Below, piece by piece: positions 13,891-22,300 of a DNA stretch of 49,515 nucleotides. A program made the position numbers and the translations under genes. The stretch comes from a virus. The notes under the pieces are model-generated. The model had not been told where the DNA came from, did no database searches, and saw only the letters and a program-made list of their open reading frames with translations. The DNA lies in the IMG/VR virus record IMGVR_UViG_3300042988_000478, positions 1-49,515 of that record; one strand, given 5' to 3'. Positions within the stretch are counted from its first letter, which is position 1. Each line of letters starts with the position of its first letter.

Positions 13891-14316
13891 ATGGACACAA
13901 TAGACAAAATGTATCAAGACTTTACAACACATATTGCACCAAAACTTGCAGAGGGTCTTGTGATCACAAAAGATTACTTTATCGACTTGTTCGGGAGGTA
14001 TGTCAAGTATTTGATAGTTATTGACTCGTTTCAAGTCCTAGCTAGTGTGCTACTTTTAGTTGTTGCGCTTATATCATTTAAAAAGTGGTCAAAATTTATA
14101 AATGAGGCACCAGAGGAAAAATACATATACAGTAATGAGCTAAAAAGAAGTGGTAGACAAGACGCTAAAATAGCGGTGTCCTTTATTGTCGCTATGTTGG
14201 GTACGATAATTGGGATTGCCTCAATAGTATCGACAACACAAAACCTTATAAAGTCAATATATATTCCAGAGGTTCGTATCATTGAGGAGTTACGGTCTTA
14301 TAACATTAACAAATAA
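13891..14316 (+). CDS. Membrane protein with two transmembrane helices
   Basis: A 141-residue protein. TM1 is around residues 45-62 (FQVLASVLLLVVALISF) and TM2 around 95-113 (IAVSFIVAMLGTIIGIASIV), with a charged loop between (KKWSKFINEAPEEKYIY). The short gap to the next gene (3 nt) puts it in the same operon as the first amidoligase, so it may anchor that system at the membrane or deliver its product. That role is inference from position. Confidence 0.7.
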   Translation: MDTIDKMYQDFTTHIAPKLAEGLVITKDYFIDLFGRYVKYLIVIDSFQVLASVLLLVVALISFKKWSKFINEAPEEKYIYSNELKRSGRQDAKIAVSFIVAMLGTIIGIASIVSTTQNLIKSIYIPEVRIIEELRSYNINK

Positions 14317-14319
14317 TAT

Positions 14320-15291
14320 ATGAACATAGAACATAAGTATTGTGTAATGGGGAGTGATCCAGAATTCTTTTTCAAGCGTGACGGTAAGATTGTTGAGAGT
14401 AAACAATGTCTTGCAGATAAGGGGTTGAAGTATATTGTTGAGGACGGTATACAAGGTGAAATTCACCCTACTCCTAGCCAGTGTCGTGCAATATTGGGGG
14501 CAGAGTTCACAGATATATTCAATATAATGAGACAACAAAACTTAGAGGCACTTGCAGACTTCTCACAAAATGTCAAGTTGACAAAGGAGGAAATGGATAG
14601 TATACCAGATGATTGTAAGCGACTTGGTTGTAACCCTAGCTTAAATGTTAGTGAAGATGTCATACCTGTCAATATTGACGGCTTAGAATATCCATATCGT
14701 AGTGCAGGGGGTCACATACACATTGACACTGGCTCTAATACTAAAAATGAGCAGCTACGAAAGGACGCTATAAAGTTTATCAAACTTATGGACGTTGTTG
14801 TTGGCAATACTTGTGTGCTTATTGACAGGGATAAGGGCAACATAACACGTCGAAAGGTGTATGGACGTGCTGGTGAGTATCGTATAAAACCATATGGGTT
14901 GGAGTATCGAACATTATCAAACTTTTGGCTACGAAGCTACCCACTATACACATTTGTGTTCGGGCTGGCAAGGTATGTTATGTCACTCTACTTAAATGGA
15001 AAGACAGATGAGGTGCTTAGTCTAGTAGATTACAAAGACATACGGGAGGCGATAAACAAAAACGACAAAAAGTTGGCAAAGGCTAACTTTGATAAGATTA
15101 AAGGTATATTCCCTACTGGTGATTATAATAGAGCGCAATACTACAAGTCAGTGTTGGATCAAGAGACTATTCCAGTATTTGAGAAACTTATCAAGACTGG
15201 TATCATGGGGCGGTTCTCTAGTAAGGTTATTAGTAATTGGTTGGATAAACCTAGAGTTTCATTTGAAACTTGGATATTAAAGTACAAGTAA
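14320..15291 (+). CDS. COOH-NH2 ligase, phiEco32-type amidoligase
   Basis: 323 residues. Glutamine-synthetase-fold amidoligases join a carboxyl to an amine using ATP. Family features visible are GSDPEFFFKRDGKIV near residue 10, DGIQGEIHPTPSQCRA near 45, CNPSLNV near 105, YRSAGGHIHID near 127, and EYRIKPYGLEYRTLSNFWLR near 187-206. The acidic and His residues are those expected to bind metal and ATP. In phage phiEco32 this family occurs with an ATP-grasp enzyme and a class-II amidotransferase, all three of which are present here. Substrate unknown: peptide, amino acid or cell-surface group. Confidence 0.85.
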   Translation: MNIEHKYCVMGSDPEFFFKRDGKIVESKQCLADKGLKYIVEDGIQGEIHPTPSQCRAILGAEFTDIFNIMRQQNLEALADFSQNVKLTKEEMDSIPDDCKRLGCNPSLNVSEDVIPVNIDGLEYPYRSAGGHIHIDTGSNTKNEQLRKDAIKFIKLMDVVVGNTCVLIDRDKGNITRRKVYGRAGEYRIKPYGLEYRTLSNFWLRSYPLYTFVFGLARYVMSLYLNGKTDEVLSLVDYKDIREAINKNDKKLAKANFDKIKGIFPTGDYNRAQYYKSVLDQETIPVFEKLIKTGIMGRFSSKVISNWLDKPRVSFETWILKYK

Positions 15292-15292
15292 T

Positions 15293-15661
15293 ATGACGGT
15301 ACTAGAAAGCACTTTTTGTTGTGCAGTTGGAGAGTTAGACCATTTAGGTTTCTCAAAATCACCACAAGAGGCATTAAAAGATATTGGTGGTCATTATTGG
15401 CACAGTGACGAAAGAGCCTTTATATTCTTTACAGAGGTAAGGCGAAAGGGGCGGTCAAAGAAAGTGACAGGTCGTTACGGTGAAAAGCTCAAAGCATACA
15501 TAAAAAAACATAAACTTGGTACGGTTATTGCAACAGATACTAAGAAAAATGTAAATAGTGGCAACCATGTTCGTATGTATGTGTGGACAGTAAACAAGAC
15601 AAACTTTAAAAAGTGGTGTAAACTACATAACTGTTACAATAACTTTAACGATTGGTTCTAA
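15293..15661 (+). CDS. Protein of unknown function in the amidoligase operon
   Basis: A 122-residue basic protein (about 20% Lys/Arg) beginning MTVLESTFCCAVGELDHLGF and containing AFIFFTEVRRKGRSKKVTGRYG. It ends with an aromatic cluster (CYNNFNDWF). It starts 1 nt after the upstream amidoligase stop and ends right before the next start, so it is co-translated. No family recognised. Conserved Cys residues at positions 9-10 and 108-114 are possible functional sites. Confidence 0.6.
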   Translation: MTVLESTFCCAVGELDHLGFSKSPQEALKDIGGHYWHSDERAFIFFTEVRRKGRSKKVTGRYGEKLKAYIKKHKLGTVIATDTKKNVNSGNHVRMYVWTVNKTNFKKWCKLHNCYNNFNDWF

Positions 15662-16084
15662 ATGCAAACATTCCTACCTTATGCAGACTTTCAAAAATCA
15701 GCACAATGCTTAGACAGGGCAAGGCTTGGTAAACAACGTGTAGAATGTCTACAAATACTACAAGCTCTCACTGGTGAGCGAAAAGGTTGGACAAACCACC
15801 CTGCTACTAAGATGTGGAAAGGTAATGAGGTGTGGTTGGTTGACTATGCAATAACTATTTGTCGTGAGTGGTTATTGAGAGGTTACAAAGATACATGCCT
15901 ACAAAAAATACACCTTATTATCTTAAACTGGGACACACTTAAAATAAACAAAACAACACCATGTTGGCTTGGGGATCAAGACTTCCACGACAGGCACAAG
16001 TCTAACCTACTTAGAAAAGCACCAGAACATTATCAGCAATTTAACTGGGACGTACCAGATAATTTACCGTATCGTTGGCTATGA
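15662..16084 (+). CDS. MSMEG_6728-family protein
   Basis: A 140-residue protein. The start MQTFLPYADFQKSAQCLDRARLGKQRVE, then ILQALTGERKGWTNHPATKMWKG and ICREWLLRGYKDTC, are the family signature. The family is widespread in bacteria and phages, and some members are annotated as pyrimidine-dimer DNA glycosylase-like, but the function is not established. The KQR and WxNHPA motifs are intact. It sits inside the amidoligase operon, and its TGA overlaps the next ATG. Confidence 0.8.
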   Translation: MQTFLPYADFQKSAQCLDRARLGKQRVECLQILQALTGERKGWTNHPATKMWKGNEVWLVDYAITICREWLLRGYKDTCLQKIHLIILNWDTLKINKTTPCWLGDQDFHDRHKSNLLRKAPEHYQQFNWDVPDNLPYRWL

Positions 16085-17385
16085 GTGATATAATAAAATC
16101 AAATAGGAAGTTCGGGGTAGAAATAGAAGTGTATGCAGACTGCTCTCGTAGTATTGACAAAATGATTGATGTGTTGCGTACACAAAAGTACCGTGACTAT
16201 TCTGTACATTCGGACGGCAGCATACAAGGGCCTAATGGTCGTGAGTATGTTACTCCACCACTTGTAAAAAAAGATGTACCAACCTTTATATCTTTTGTCA
16301 AGCATATAAAAGAGGCAGGATTTAAAGTTGATCCTAGTTGCGGTCTACATGTTCATTTTGGAGTTGAGGAGTACCTACAAGATACATTGTGGGACGTTAT
16401 TCCAGCGTCAGAGCTTATCAGCAAATATGGCAAAACAAAACTAAATAAGGTTATCTTTATCAAAAAGGAGTTGAACACAAAAGAGAACGTAAATGCACTT
16501 AAACATTTTTTTCCTCCAACAGAGCAGGAAATACATGATTTTGGTGGTAAAATTGTGTACACTCTCCCTAATTGTAAAGAGAATACTGTACTCAAATACA
16601 ATAGAATAAATGTTGCAAAAACGGTATATGTTGGCGTAGTTGATAAAGGGCTATACGATAAGTTCCAACAAGATCACTACAAAATAAGAAAAGATAGGGA
16701 CGTTGCGGATGCTTTAAATAGCGAACCACTTGACTTCCGTATTCCACCGTGGGACATAGAGTATAAAGAGAAAAAACAAAAGTTGTTATCAGAGTTCGAT
16801 AAAAAAGTATTTGAACAAGCGACTTTCACTGGTAACGACTATGTTATTGTAGAATACTACAACACTACAACACACCAAACGCTAAAGAATATCTTTGCTT
16901 TCTACCTTGTGTTTTCAGATGTAATGCAGATGTTCCTACCTAAAACACGACGAAATAACAGATATTGTCAAGACCTGCTTAGCAAGTATACCCTTAAAGA
17001 GATACAAGACATAAAATCATTTGAGGACTTTGACAAAGTGTGGTACAAAGAGCATAAACCAGATAGTATTCGTCGAATGAAAGGTGAAAAGTACCATAGT
17101 AGTAGATACTATGCAGTAAACTTTCACAGTTTGTCAAGGCACAAAACAATAGAGATAAGATCACATTCAGGGACGACAAATATAAAGAAAATACTTTATT
17201 GGGTCGCCCTCCACCAGAGTATCATTGACACCGTAGCAGAGGATAAAAACTTTGACACTTTTATTGAAAGTGTCAATTCTATTACAGATAAGGACACCAA
17301 ATTACAAGTGTTCTATGAGTATATAAAGGCACCTAAAGATATGGTGAAATACCTTAATTCTCGCATTAACATTCTTAAAAACTAA
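16081..17385 (+). CDS. Second amidoligase (Amidoligase_2-like)
   Basis: 434 residues from the ATG at 16081, which overlaps the previous stop. The glutamine-synthetase-like features are FGVEIEVY near residue 11, HSDGSIQGPNGREYVTPPLV near 41-60, CGLHVHFGV near 84, and KTIEIRSHSGTTN near 357. These place it in the amidoligase_2 family, distinct from the first enzyme. The middle (about 120-300) is longer than usual and lacks recognised motifs. Two different amidoligases in one operon suggest two successive ligation steps or two substrates. Confidence 0.82.
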   Translation: MSDIIKSNRKFGVEIEVYADCSRSIDKMIDVLRTQKYRDYSVHSDGSIQGPNGREYVTPPLVKKDVPTFISFVKHIKEAGFKVDPSCGLHVHFGVEEYLQDTLWDVIPASELISKYGKTKLNKVIFIKKELNTKENVNALKHFFPPTEQEIHDFGGKIVYTLPNCKENTVLKYNRINVAKTVYVGVVDKGLYDKFQQDHYKIRKDRDVADALNSEPLDFRIPPWDIEYKEKKQKLLSEFDKKVFEQATFTGNDYVIVEYYNTTTHQTLKNIFAFYLVFSDVMQMFLPKTRRNNRYCQDLLSKYTLKEIQDIKSFEDFDKVWYKEHKPDSIRRMKGEKYHSSRYYAVNFHSLSRHKTIEIRSHSGTTNIKKILYWVALHQSIIDTVAEDKNFDTFIESVNSITDKDTKLQVFYEYIKAPKDMVKYLNSRINILKN

Positions 17386-17390
17386 ACAGT

Positions 17391-18560
17391 ATGTGTGGTA
17401 TTATTTTTGGAAGTAGAAAGGACGGGAAACCTATAGCAAAGGCACTACTAAAGAGGTACCGTAACCAAAGTCACCGTGGTAAACAGGGTTTTGGTTATGT
17501 GACAATAACAAATGGCAAACTTGGTGATGTCAAGCGTTTTGAGAATGAGAACGAAATGGAGGCAAGCATTATCAAAGAGACAGCAGGTGAGATACTTTTT
17601 CACCACCGCTTCCCTACGTCTACACCAAACCTTGCAGAGCTAAACCACCCATTCGTAATAGATGATGAGCGTTTTGCAAACAAGTACATTGTAATTCACA
17701 ATGGGGTTATATCAAACGCCCACAGTCTAAAATACGAACACGAAAAGAAAGGGTATTCTTATAAGTCATTCCTAGAAACTGTAACCACAGTAATAAAGCG
17801 TACCCTTGCAAGAAATGAGGAGGCGAGCGAAACTAAGACGACTGTATTTAACGATAGTGAGGCACTTGCCTTTGAGTTAGCAGAATACTTTGAGGGTATC
17901 AAGACTAAAATTGCTGCGATAGGGAGTATTGCTTTCATTTGTCTAGAGGTTGACAGGGACGATAATGTGTTGAAAATACACTATGGTCGCAATCATGGAA
18001 ACCCTATTGTTGTTGAGCGTGATCTGAAAAGTGGTATATACTTTTTCAAGTCAGAGGGAGGTGGCTACAAAATGGAAGCGGATCAGATTGCAACCATTGA
18101 CTATGCCACAGATGATGTGTCATTACAAGAGGTGGAAGTTGGAGAAACGTATACAAAGCCAAAATCAGCAACAAAGTGGTTAGAGGATAGGGAAAAGGAA
18201 AAAGCACGTATTGTTGGCTTCAATACAGACAAAGTTCGTAGTATTCCGTTGCATGAGATAGATATTGACGACGATAAGTCAAACCAGCCTATCATAGATG
18301 AGCTTGTTGGTGAGATTGAGACTAAAATTGCAGACTTGTCAGCAGAGGAAGAGGACGTTGTTCGGTGCATTAGCGACCTTAACCTACAAATTGCAGCAGA
18401 GAGAAACTATCGTGACAAAGATATGCTCACAATAGAGCGAGAACAATGGTGTCAAGAGCTTGTTCGTATACGAAAGGAAATGTCAAAACTAGAGGATCAG
18501 GTTGAGCAGATTACTGGTAACAGTGAGGCTCTTAAAGAGATACAAGAATATCATAGCTAA
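17391..18560 (+). CDS. Class-II glutamine amidotransferase with coiled-coil tail
   Basis: 389 residues. The N-terminus MCGIIFGSRKDG places the catalytic Cys at residue 2, exposed after Met removal. The usual NTN-type signatures follow in altered form: SHRGKQGFGYV near 27, HHRFPTSTPNLAELNHPF near 66, IVIHNGVISNA near 100, and a SEALAFELAEYFEG acidic site near 153. It would hydrolyse glutamine to release ammonia for an amide ligase. Residues about 305-385 form a charged coiled coil (LSAEEEDVVRC to EDQVEQITG) not needed for catalysis, perhaps for binding the amidoligases. It follows the second amidoligase by 5 nt. Confidence 0.87.
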   Translation: MCGIIFGSRKDGKPIAKALLKRYRNQSHRGKQGFGYVTITNGKLGDVKRFENENEMEASIIKETAGEILFHHRFPTSTPNLAELNHPFVIDDERFANKYIVIHNGVISNAHSLKYEHEKKGYSYKSFLETVTTVIKRTLARNEEASETKTTVFNDSEALAFELAEYFEGIKTKIAAIGSIAFICLEVDRDDNVLKIHYGRNHGNPIVVERDLKSGIYFFKSEGGGYKMEADQIATIDYATDDVSLQEVEVGETYTKPKSATKWLEDREKEKARIVGFNTDKVRSIPLHEIDIDDDKSNQPIIDELVGEIETKIADLSAEEEDVVRCISDLNLQIAAERNYRDKDMLTIEREQWCQELVRIRKEMSKLEDQVEQITGNSEALKEIQEYHS

Positions 18561-18717
18561 ATAAGGCTAAAATAGCATATGCCCTTAAAACGCCCAAAAT
18601 TGAGCGTGGTGAGGAGTTTATATCAAAAGGTATATTGGTACTATTTTGGTGTAAACTATCCACTACAGTCAAATTTGAGCCTTATAGGGGTATATTTAAA
18701 AGCTACCTAACCACACT
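18561..18717 (+). other. Intergenic region with two copies of a recurring motif
   Basis: 157 bp without a gene. CGCCCAAAATTGAGCG at 18591-18606 and GTCAAATTTGAGCC at 18669-18682 belong to a motif also found at 9785, 11305 and 20281. Probable binding sites or transcription-control elements. Confidence 0.45.
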
Positions 18718-18981
18718 ATGATTACTACTACAAATTCAGAACAAGAGAACATTCCAACAACATTGTCAATGTTCGACACACATGCACCGTTGGCAACAGT
18801 ACACGACTTTTATCAAGAGTATGAAAGAAAGGTAAAAATCATTCGTGGTGCAAACTACAAAGCAGACGCAAAGGGTTTTATTGGGTGGCTCTCTACACAA
18901 CACGGCAGAATTATTATCAAGGTTAGAGATACACCTCCTCCTAAACTAACAGCACTATTACCATATAAGGTTGACTTATAG
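18718..18981 (+). CDS. Small protein of unknown function
   Basis: An 87-residue protein beginning MITTTNSEQENIPTTLSMF, continuing with HDFYQEYERKVKIIRGANYKAD and ending with a Pro-rich turn (RDTPPPKLTALLPYKVDL). It stands alone between two regulatory gaps. No family recognised. Starts at the ATG at 18718 without a Shine-Dalgarno. Confidence 0.6.
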   Translation: MITTTNSEQENIPTTLSMFDTHAPLATVHDFYQEYERKVKIIRGANYKADAKGFIGWLSTQHGRIIIKVRDTPPPKLTALLPYKVDL

Positions 18982-19011
18982 GTAGTATTGTTTCTTATTA
19001 CTATTAACCTA

Positions 19012-19040
19012 TTGACTTATGTAATACCATTTGTTATACT
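19012..19040 (+). promoter_or_regulatory. Promoter (TTGACT-17-TGtTATACT) for the ATP-grasp operon
   Basis: TTGACT at 19012-19017, a 17-nt spacer, and TATACT at 19035-19040 with extended TG. Predicted start near 19047, giving a 210-nt leader full of palindromes ahead of the gene at 19258. Confidence 0.7.
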
Positions 19041-19061
19041 ACTTCCAACAAGGACTTTGAC

Positions 19062-19206
19062 AACAGACATATAGCTATATATACCTTATATAAAGACATA
19101 TATAGCTATATATAAGTTTAAATATAGCTATATAGACATATATATAGCTATATACCTTATATAAGGTATATGTCTTATATAAGGTATATTATATATTATA
19201 ACATAT
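19062..19206. repeat. Dense AT palindromes (TATAGCTATA and ACCTTATATAAGGT)
   Basis: The self-complementary core ATAGCTATAT recurs at least four times. CCTTATATAA appears three times, once as a perfect palindrome ACCTTATATAAGGT. Base composition is almost entirely A/T. The tract can form cruciforms or RNA hairpins and may be a replication origin, an iteron array or an attenuating leader. Confidence 0.6.
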
Positions 19207-19257
19207 GTGTCAAGTGTTCCTGTTTTGGCTTTAAATTATTCAAATTTTAATAAATAT

Positions 19258-20019
19258 ATGCCAACAAAATACCGTATTTATCCATACAAAATAGGTTCAG
19301 CTTCAGCTAAGGCACTAGCACAAAGTCTAGGTGGGTGGTGCGTATACTCTAACAAACGCTTCCCTGCACGCAAGGATCACAAGATAATAAATTGGGGCAA
19401 CACAGAAAACCCTACTTGGCGCAAACCAGACACTTTCATACTAAACAAACCAGAGTGTGTTGCTTTAGCTACTAACAAACTTTCTACTTTTGAAAGGTTG
19501 GCAGAGAATGGAGTTCCTGTACCAGATTACACAACAGATTACAATGTTGCACAAGGTTGGGTAAATGACGGTAGTTCAGTTTATGTACGCAAGGTTCTAA
19601 ATGGTCATGGCGGTAACGGTATTGAGGTATGTCGTGGGGGCATTTTACCACGGGCGCACCTTTACACTAAGGCTATTACTGTAAAAGCAGAGTACCGTGT
19701 ACACGTTTTTAACGGAAAGGTTATTGACTATGCAAAAAAACGTAGACGAATTGATGATGTTCCAAATGAGGATCAGTTGTCAGTTCGTAACCATGAGAAC
19801 GGCTGGATATTTACCAGAGAAAACTTGCGACGACTAGAACGTGTTGAGCAAATGGCTATAAATGCAATCAAATCATTGGGGCTGGACTTCGGTAGTTGTG
19901 ATATTGTTCGTGATATTAACAATGATTGCTTCGTTTTAGAGGTAAACACCGCAAGTGGTATTGAGGGTACCACATTAGAAAATTATACTAACGCTATTCG
20001 GGAATTTTATGGACAATGA
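19258..20019 (+). CDS. ATP-grasp ligase
   Basis: 253 residues from the ATG at 19258. ATP-grasp enzymes activate a carboxylate as acyl-phosphate and join it to an amine or thiol. Features are KLSTFERLAENGVPVPDY near 80, VRKVLNGHGGNGIEVCR near 113, KAEYRVHVFNGKVIDYAKKRR near 150, and the metal-binding end GLDFGSCDIVRD then CFVLEVNTASGIEG near 230. A GTG at 19207 gives 17 more residues but lies in the palindromic leader. It is the third ligase of the predicted amide-forming system, with its own promoter. Confidence 0.85.
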   Translation: MPTKYRIYPYKIGSASAKALAQSLGGWCVYSNKRFPARKDHKIINWGNTENPTWRKPDTFILNKPECVALATNKLSTFERLAENGVPVPDYTTDYNVAQGWVNDGSSVYVRKVLNGHGGNGIEVCRGGILPRAHLYTKAITVKAEYRVHVFNGKVIDYAKKRRRIDDVPNEDQLSVRNHENGWIFTRENLRRLERVEQMAINAIKSLGLDFGSCDIVRDINNDCFVLEVNTASGIEGTTLENYTNAIREFYGQ

Positions 20020-20236
20020 AATAAGAGAGTGGGACGAAAGAGATGACGAGAGTTTATTCTCAAGAGAACACCCATATATTACTTTTGATGAGTTTGAGGG
20101 GGCGTTTCCTGTTTTTACTAGAGGGCCGATACAGTCTACAGGCAGCTTCCAACCAGACGAGTTTATCAAAGCTCTAGACGAATTAGCAAAGTCACCAGAC
20201 GAGGAAGATATAGAGATAGACGATAGTGATATGTAG
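20009..20236 (+). CDS. Small highly acidic protein, candidate substrate of the ligase system
   Basis: A 75-residue protein in which about one third of residues are Asp or Glu. The N-terminus is MDNEIREWDERDDES, the middle has a FTRGPIQSTGSFQP linker, and the end is EEDIEIDDSDM. It overlaps the ATP-grasp gene by 11 nt, so the two are translationally coupled. Acidic side chains are typical targets of amidoligases and ATP-grasp peptide ligases, so it may be the protein that is modified, or a DNA-mimic inhibitor. Both are inference. Confidence 0.55.
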   Translation: MDNEIREWDERDDESLFSREHPYITFDEFEGAFPVFTRGPIQSTGSFQPDEFIKALDELAKSPDEEDIEIDDSDM

Positions 20237-20344
20237 TAGAGGTAGGTAGTATCATTTTTAATAAATACGCCTCACAGTGAGCCGTTTTGAGCTTTCTAGG
20301 GGTATGTATGGTAGCCACACAGCTACCATTTTTAATGCAATAAT

Positions 20345-20515
20345 ATGACACAATTAGGATCACCACCATACAGTGTGGTGAAAAAAGGAAACCGTTTTAT
20401 TGTTTATGACGGTGATGTTTTTGTTGATAGGTTCAAAGATAAAAGGTTGGCGGATAATTTTGTACAATATTTAATAGGGTTTTCAGAGTTTAAATCAAAT
20501 GACAATACAGGATAG
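20345..20515 (+). CDS. Small protein upstream of helicase-primase
   Basis: A 56-residue protein (MTQLGSPPYSVVKKGNRFIVY) with a short beta-rich core, KDKRLADNFVQYLIGF and a KSNDNTG end. Its last 17 bases overlap the start of the TOPRIM-helicase gene, suggesting coupling. Preceded by an intergenic motif copy at 20268-20310. Function unknown. Confidence 0.55.
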   Translation: MTQLGSPPYSVVKKGNRFIVYDGDVFVDRFKDKRLADNFVQYLIGFSEFKSNDNTG

Positions 20516-21950
20516 AATAAAGTCTCTACGAGAGGGGCTTGGGGTTGAGTATATTCGCCCACCCATTGAGAAGCTAGATAAAATGTGTGAGGACTTAAAG
20601 ATGAATGAGGAAGCGTTAGAGTATTTACATATTGAGAGAGGGTTGTCAGATGAGACTATAAAACATTTTCGACTTGGTTACGATCAGGAACGTGACGCAA
20701 TAGCAATACCTATTTTTAAAAAAGGTGAGCTGGTCAACATAAAATACAGAATGTTGCACCCAGATAAAAATAAATACAGTGGCGAGAAAGGTGCAGAGGT
20801 GTGGGTTTTTAATGAGGACGGTGCAAATGTTGGACTGCAAAAACAAGCGGTACTTATTGTTGAGGGAGAGTTTGATTGTATGAGCGCATGGCAAGCTGGT
20901 TTCAAATCAGTTGTCTCCACGTCAGCAGGTAAGGATAGTTATGGTATATGGCTAGAGCTACTTGATCCTATTCCAGTTGTGTTTATCGCATACGATAATG
21001 ACAAGGCAGGTCAAGGGGCAGCTATAAAGTTGGCAGAGCGAATAGGCACAGAGAAGTGTTTTGAGATACAGTACCCAGAGGGTACCAAGGACGCAAACGA
21101 GTTTTTTAAATCACACACACGTGACGACTTTAATGAGCTAAAGAATAACGCAAAACCATTCTACAAGTATCAGTTTAAAGGAATTGGTGACGTTATAAAA
21201 AGTTTACGAGAGGACGAGAGTGAGTATTTGAAAACCGAATATATACCAGATGTTGACTTTCAAAAAGACTGGATAGCGGTTATATCAGGCGTTTCAAATG
21301 TTGGAAAGACTAGCTATTGTATGAACGTAGCAGACGACTTTACAAAGAAGGGGCTTCCTGTTTTGGTTATGCCATTTGAACGTGGGACAGACAGTGTTGG
21401 GCAACGGTTCCTCCAAGTAAAGTTTAATAAAACTCGGGACGACTTTAAAATGATGGACGAAACCGAATGGCAAGAGGTTATCAAAGATTGTGTTGACTTA
21501 CCAGTATACTTTTCTGTTCCAAAGCGTGAGCAGATAGTTGATACAATTATAAAGTCTAAACGAATATTTAACACTGGGGTAGTTATCATTGACCACCTAG
21601 ACTATGTGGTACGACATGTGAGTGGAAACAGAGAGGCAGAGATAGCAAATACAATTCAAAACCTTAAACGAGTTGCGGAGGAACACGGAGTTTTAATTTT
21701 GATTGTCACACACATTAGAAAAATTGATAGTGCTGGTGCAGAAGTTAGACGGAAACCGAATATCGAAGATTTAAAAGGAAGTGCCTCACTTTATCAAGAC
21801 CCAGAGTGTGTTGTCATGTTGCATAAGAATGAGGACACAGAAAGAATTGAGGTTGCCGTTCTAAAAAATAAAGGGAAAATGACTACAAAGGAATTCACTT
21901 GTAATTTTGCAACAGGTAAAATGGAGTTATCAGATTTTGACAGTTTTTAA
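20499..21950 (+). CDS. TOPRIM primase-DnaB-type helicase (gp4/Twinkle-like), zinc-binding domain missing
   Basis: 483 residues. The N-terminal half is a TOPRIM primase: LIVEGEFDCMSAWQAGFKSVVSTSAG near 124 with the catalytic Glu, then VFIAYDNDKAGQGAA with DxD near 163. The C-terminal half is a DnaB/RecA-type helicase: Walker A GVSNVGKTSYCMN near 264, LPVLVMPFERG near 285, Walker B VVIIDHLDYV near 361, and LIVTHIRK plus LKGSASLYQDPECVVML at the end. It would unwind at the fork and make primers. The expected N-terminal CHC2 zinc finger is absent here but encoded separately at 22447. Confidence 0.9.
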   Translation: MTIQDRIKSLREGLGVEYIRPPIEKLDKMCEDLKMNEEALEYLHIERGLSDETIKHFRLGYDQERDAIAIPIFKKGELVNIKYRMLHPDKNKYSGEKGAEVWVFNEDGANVGLQKQAVLIVEGEFDCMSAWQAGFKSVVSTSAGKDSYGIWLELLDPIPVVFIAYDNDKAGQGAAIKLAERIGTEKCFEIQYPEGTKDANEFFKSHTRDDFNELKNNAKPFYKYQFKGIGDVIKSLREDESEYLKTEYIPDVDFQKDWIAVISGVSNVGKTSYCMNVADDFTKKGLPVLVMPFERGTDSVGQRFLQVKFNKTRDDFKMMDETEWQEVIKDCVDLPVYFSVPKREQIVDTIIKSKRIFNTGVVIIDHLDYVVRHVSGNREAEIANTIQNLKRVAEEHGVLILIVTHIRKIDSAGAEVRRKPNIEDLKGSASLYQDPECVVMLHKNEDTERIEVAVLKNKGKMTTKEFTCNFATGKMELSDFDSF

Positions 21951-21951
21951 T

Positions 21952-22047
21952 ATGGAAGAAGATATTAAAGATTTGTGGGCAGTATTACTTTTCCAAATTG
22001 GATACTGGAATAAAGACAGGTTTATAGATTATCATTTAAATAAGTAA
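21952..22047 (+). CDS. Tiny ORF of 31 residues
   Basis: MEEDIKDLWAVLLFQIGYW followed by NKDRFIDYHLNK. It starts 1 nt after the helicase stop and ends 1 nt before the next ATG, which supports translation as part of the operon. Function unknown. Confidence 0.5.
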   Translation: MEEDIKDLWAVLLFQIGYWNKDRFIDYHLNK

Positions 22048-22048
22048 T

Positions 22049-22300
22049 ATGTACGACCTTATAGACTACAAAGGAAAGTTTACAATCATTCAAGATAAAA
22101 ACCGAATAGATAAAACTTGGGACTATGTTGTTGGAGAAATTAGTCATGAGAATGCCCTATTAGAAATTCCTAATCGAATAGACGCAGCAGACTACTATGG
22201 TGTCCCTGTTTATATTGGGAAGAATAAAGAGCTAAATAATTTAATAGATAAATTAACTAAAAATGTGTACGGCTGGAAACAGTACGAAGATGAAGAATAG
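22049..22300 (+). CDS. Small protein of unknown function
   Basis: An 83-residue protein (MYDLIDYKGKFTIIQDKNRID), mixed alpha/beta, with an acidic end (YGWKQYEDEE). Its last bases overlap the next start (22290). It lies between the two parts of the split primase. No family recognised. Confidence 0.6.
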   Translation: MYDLIDYKGKFTIIQDKNRIDKTWDYVVGEISHENALLEIPNRIDAADYYGVPVYIGKNKELNNLIDKLTKNVYGWKQYEDEE

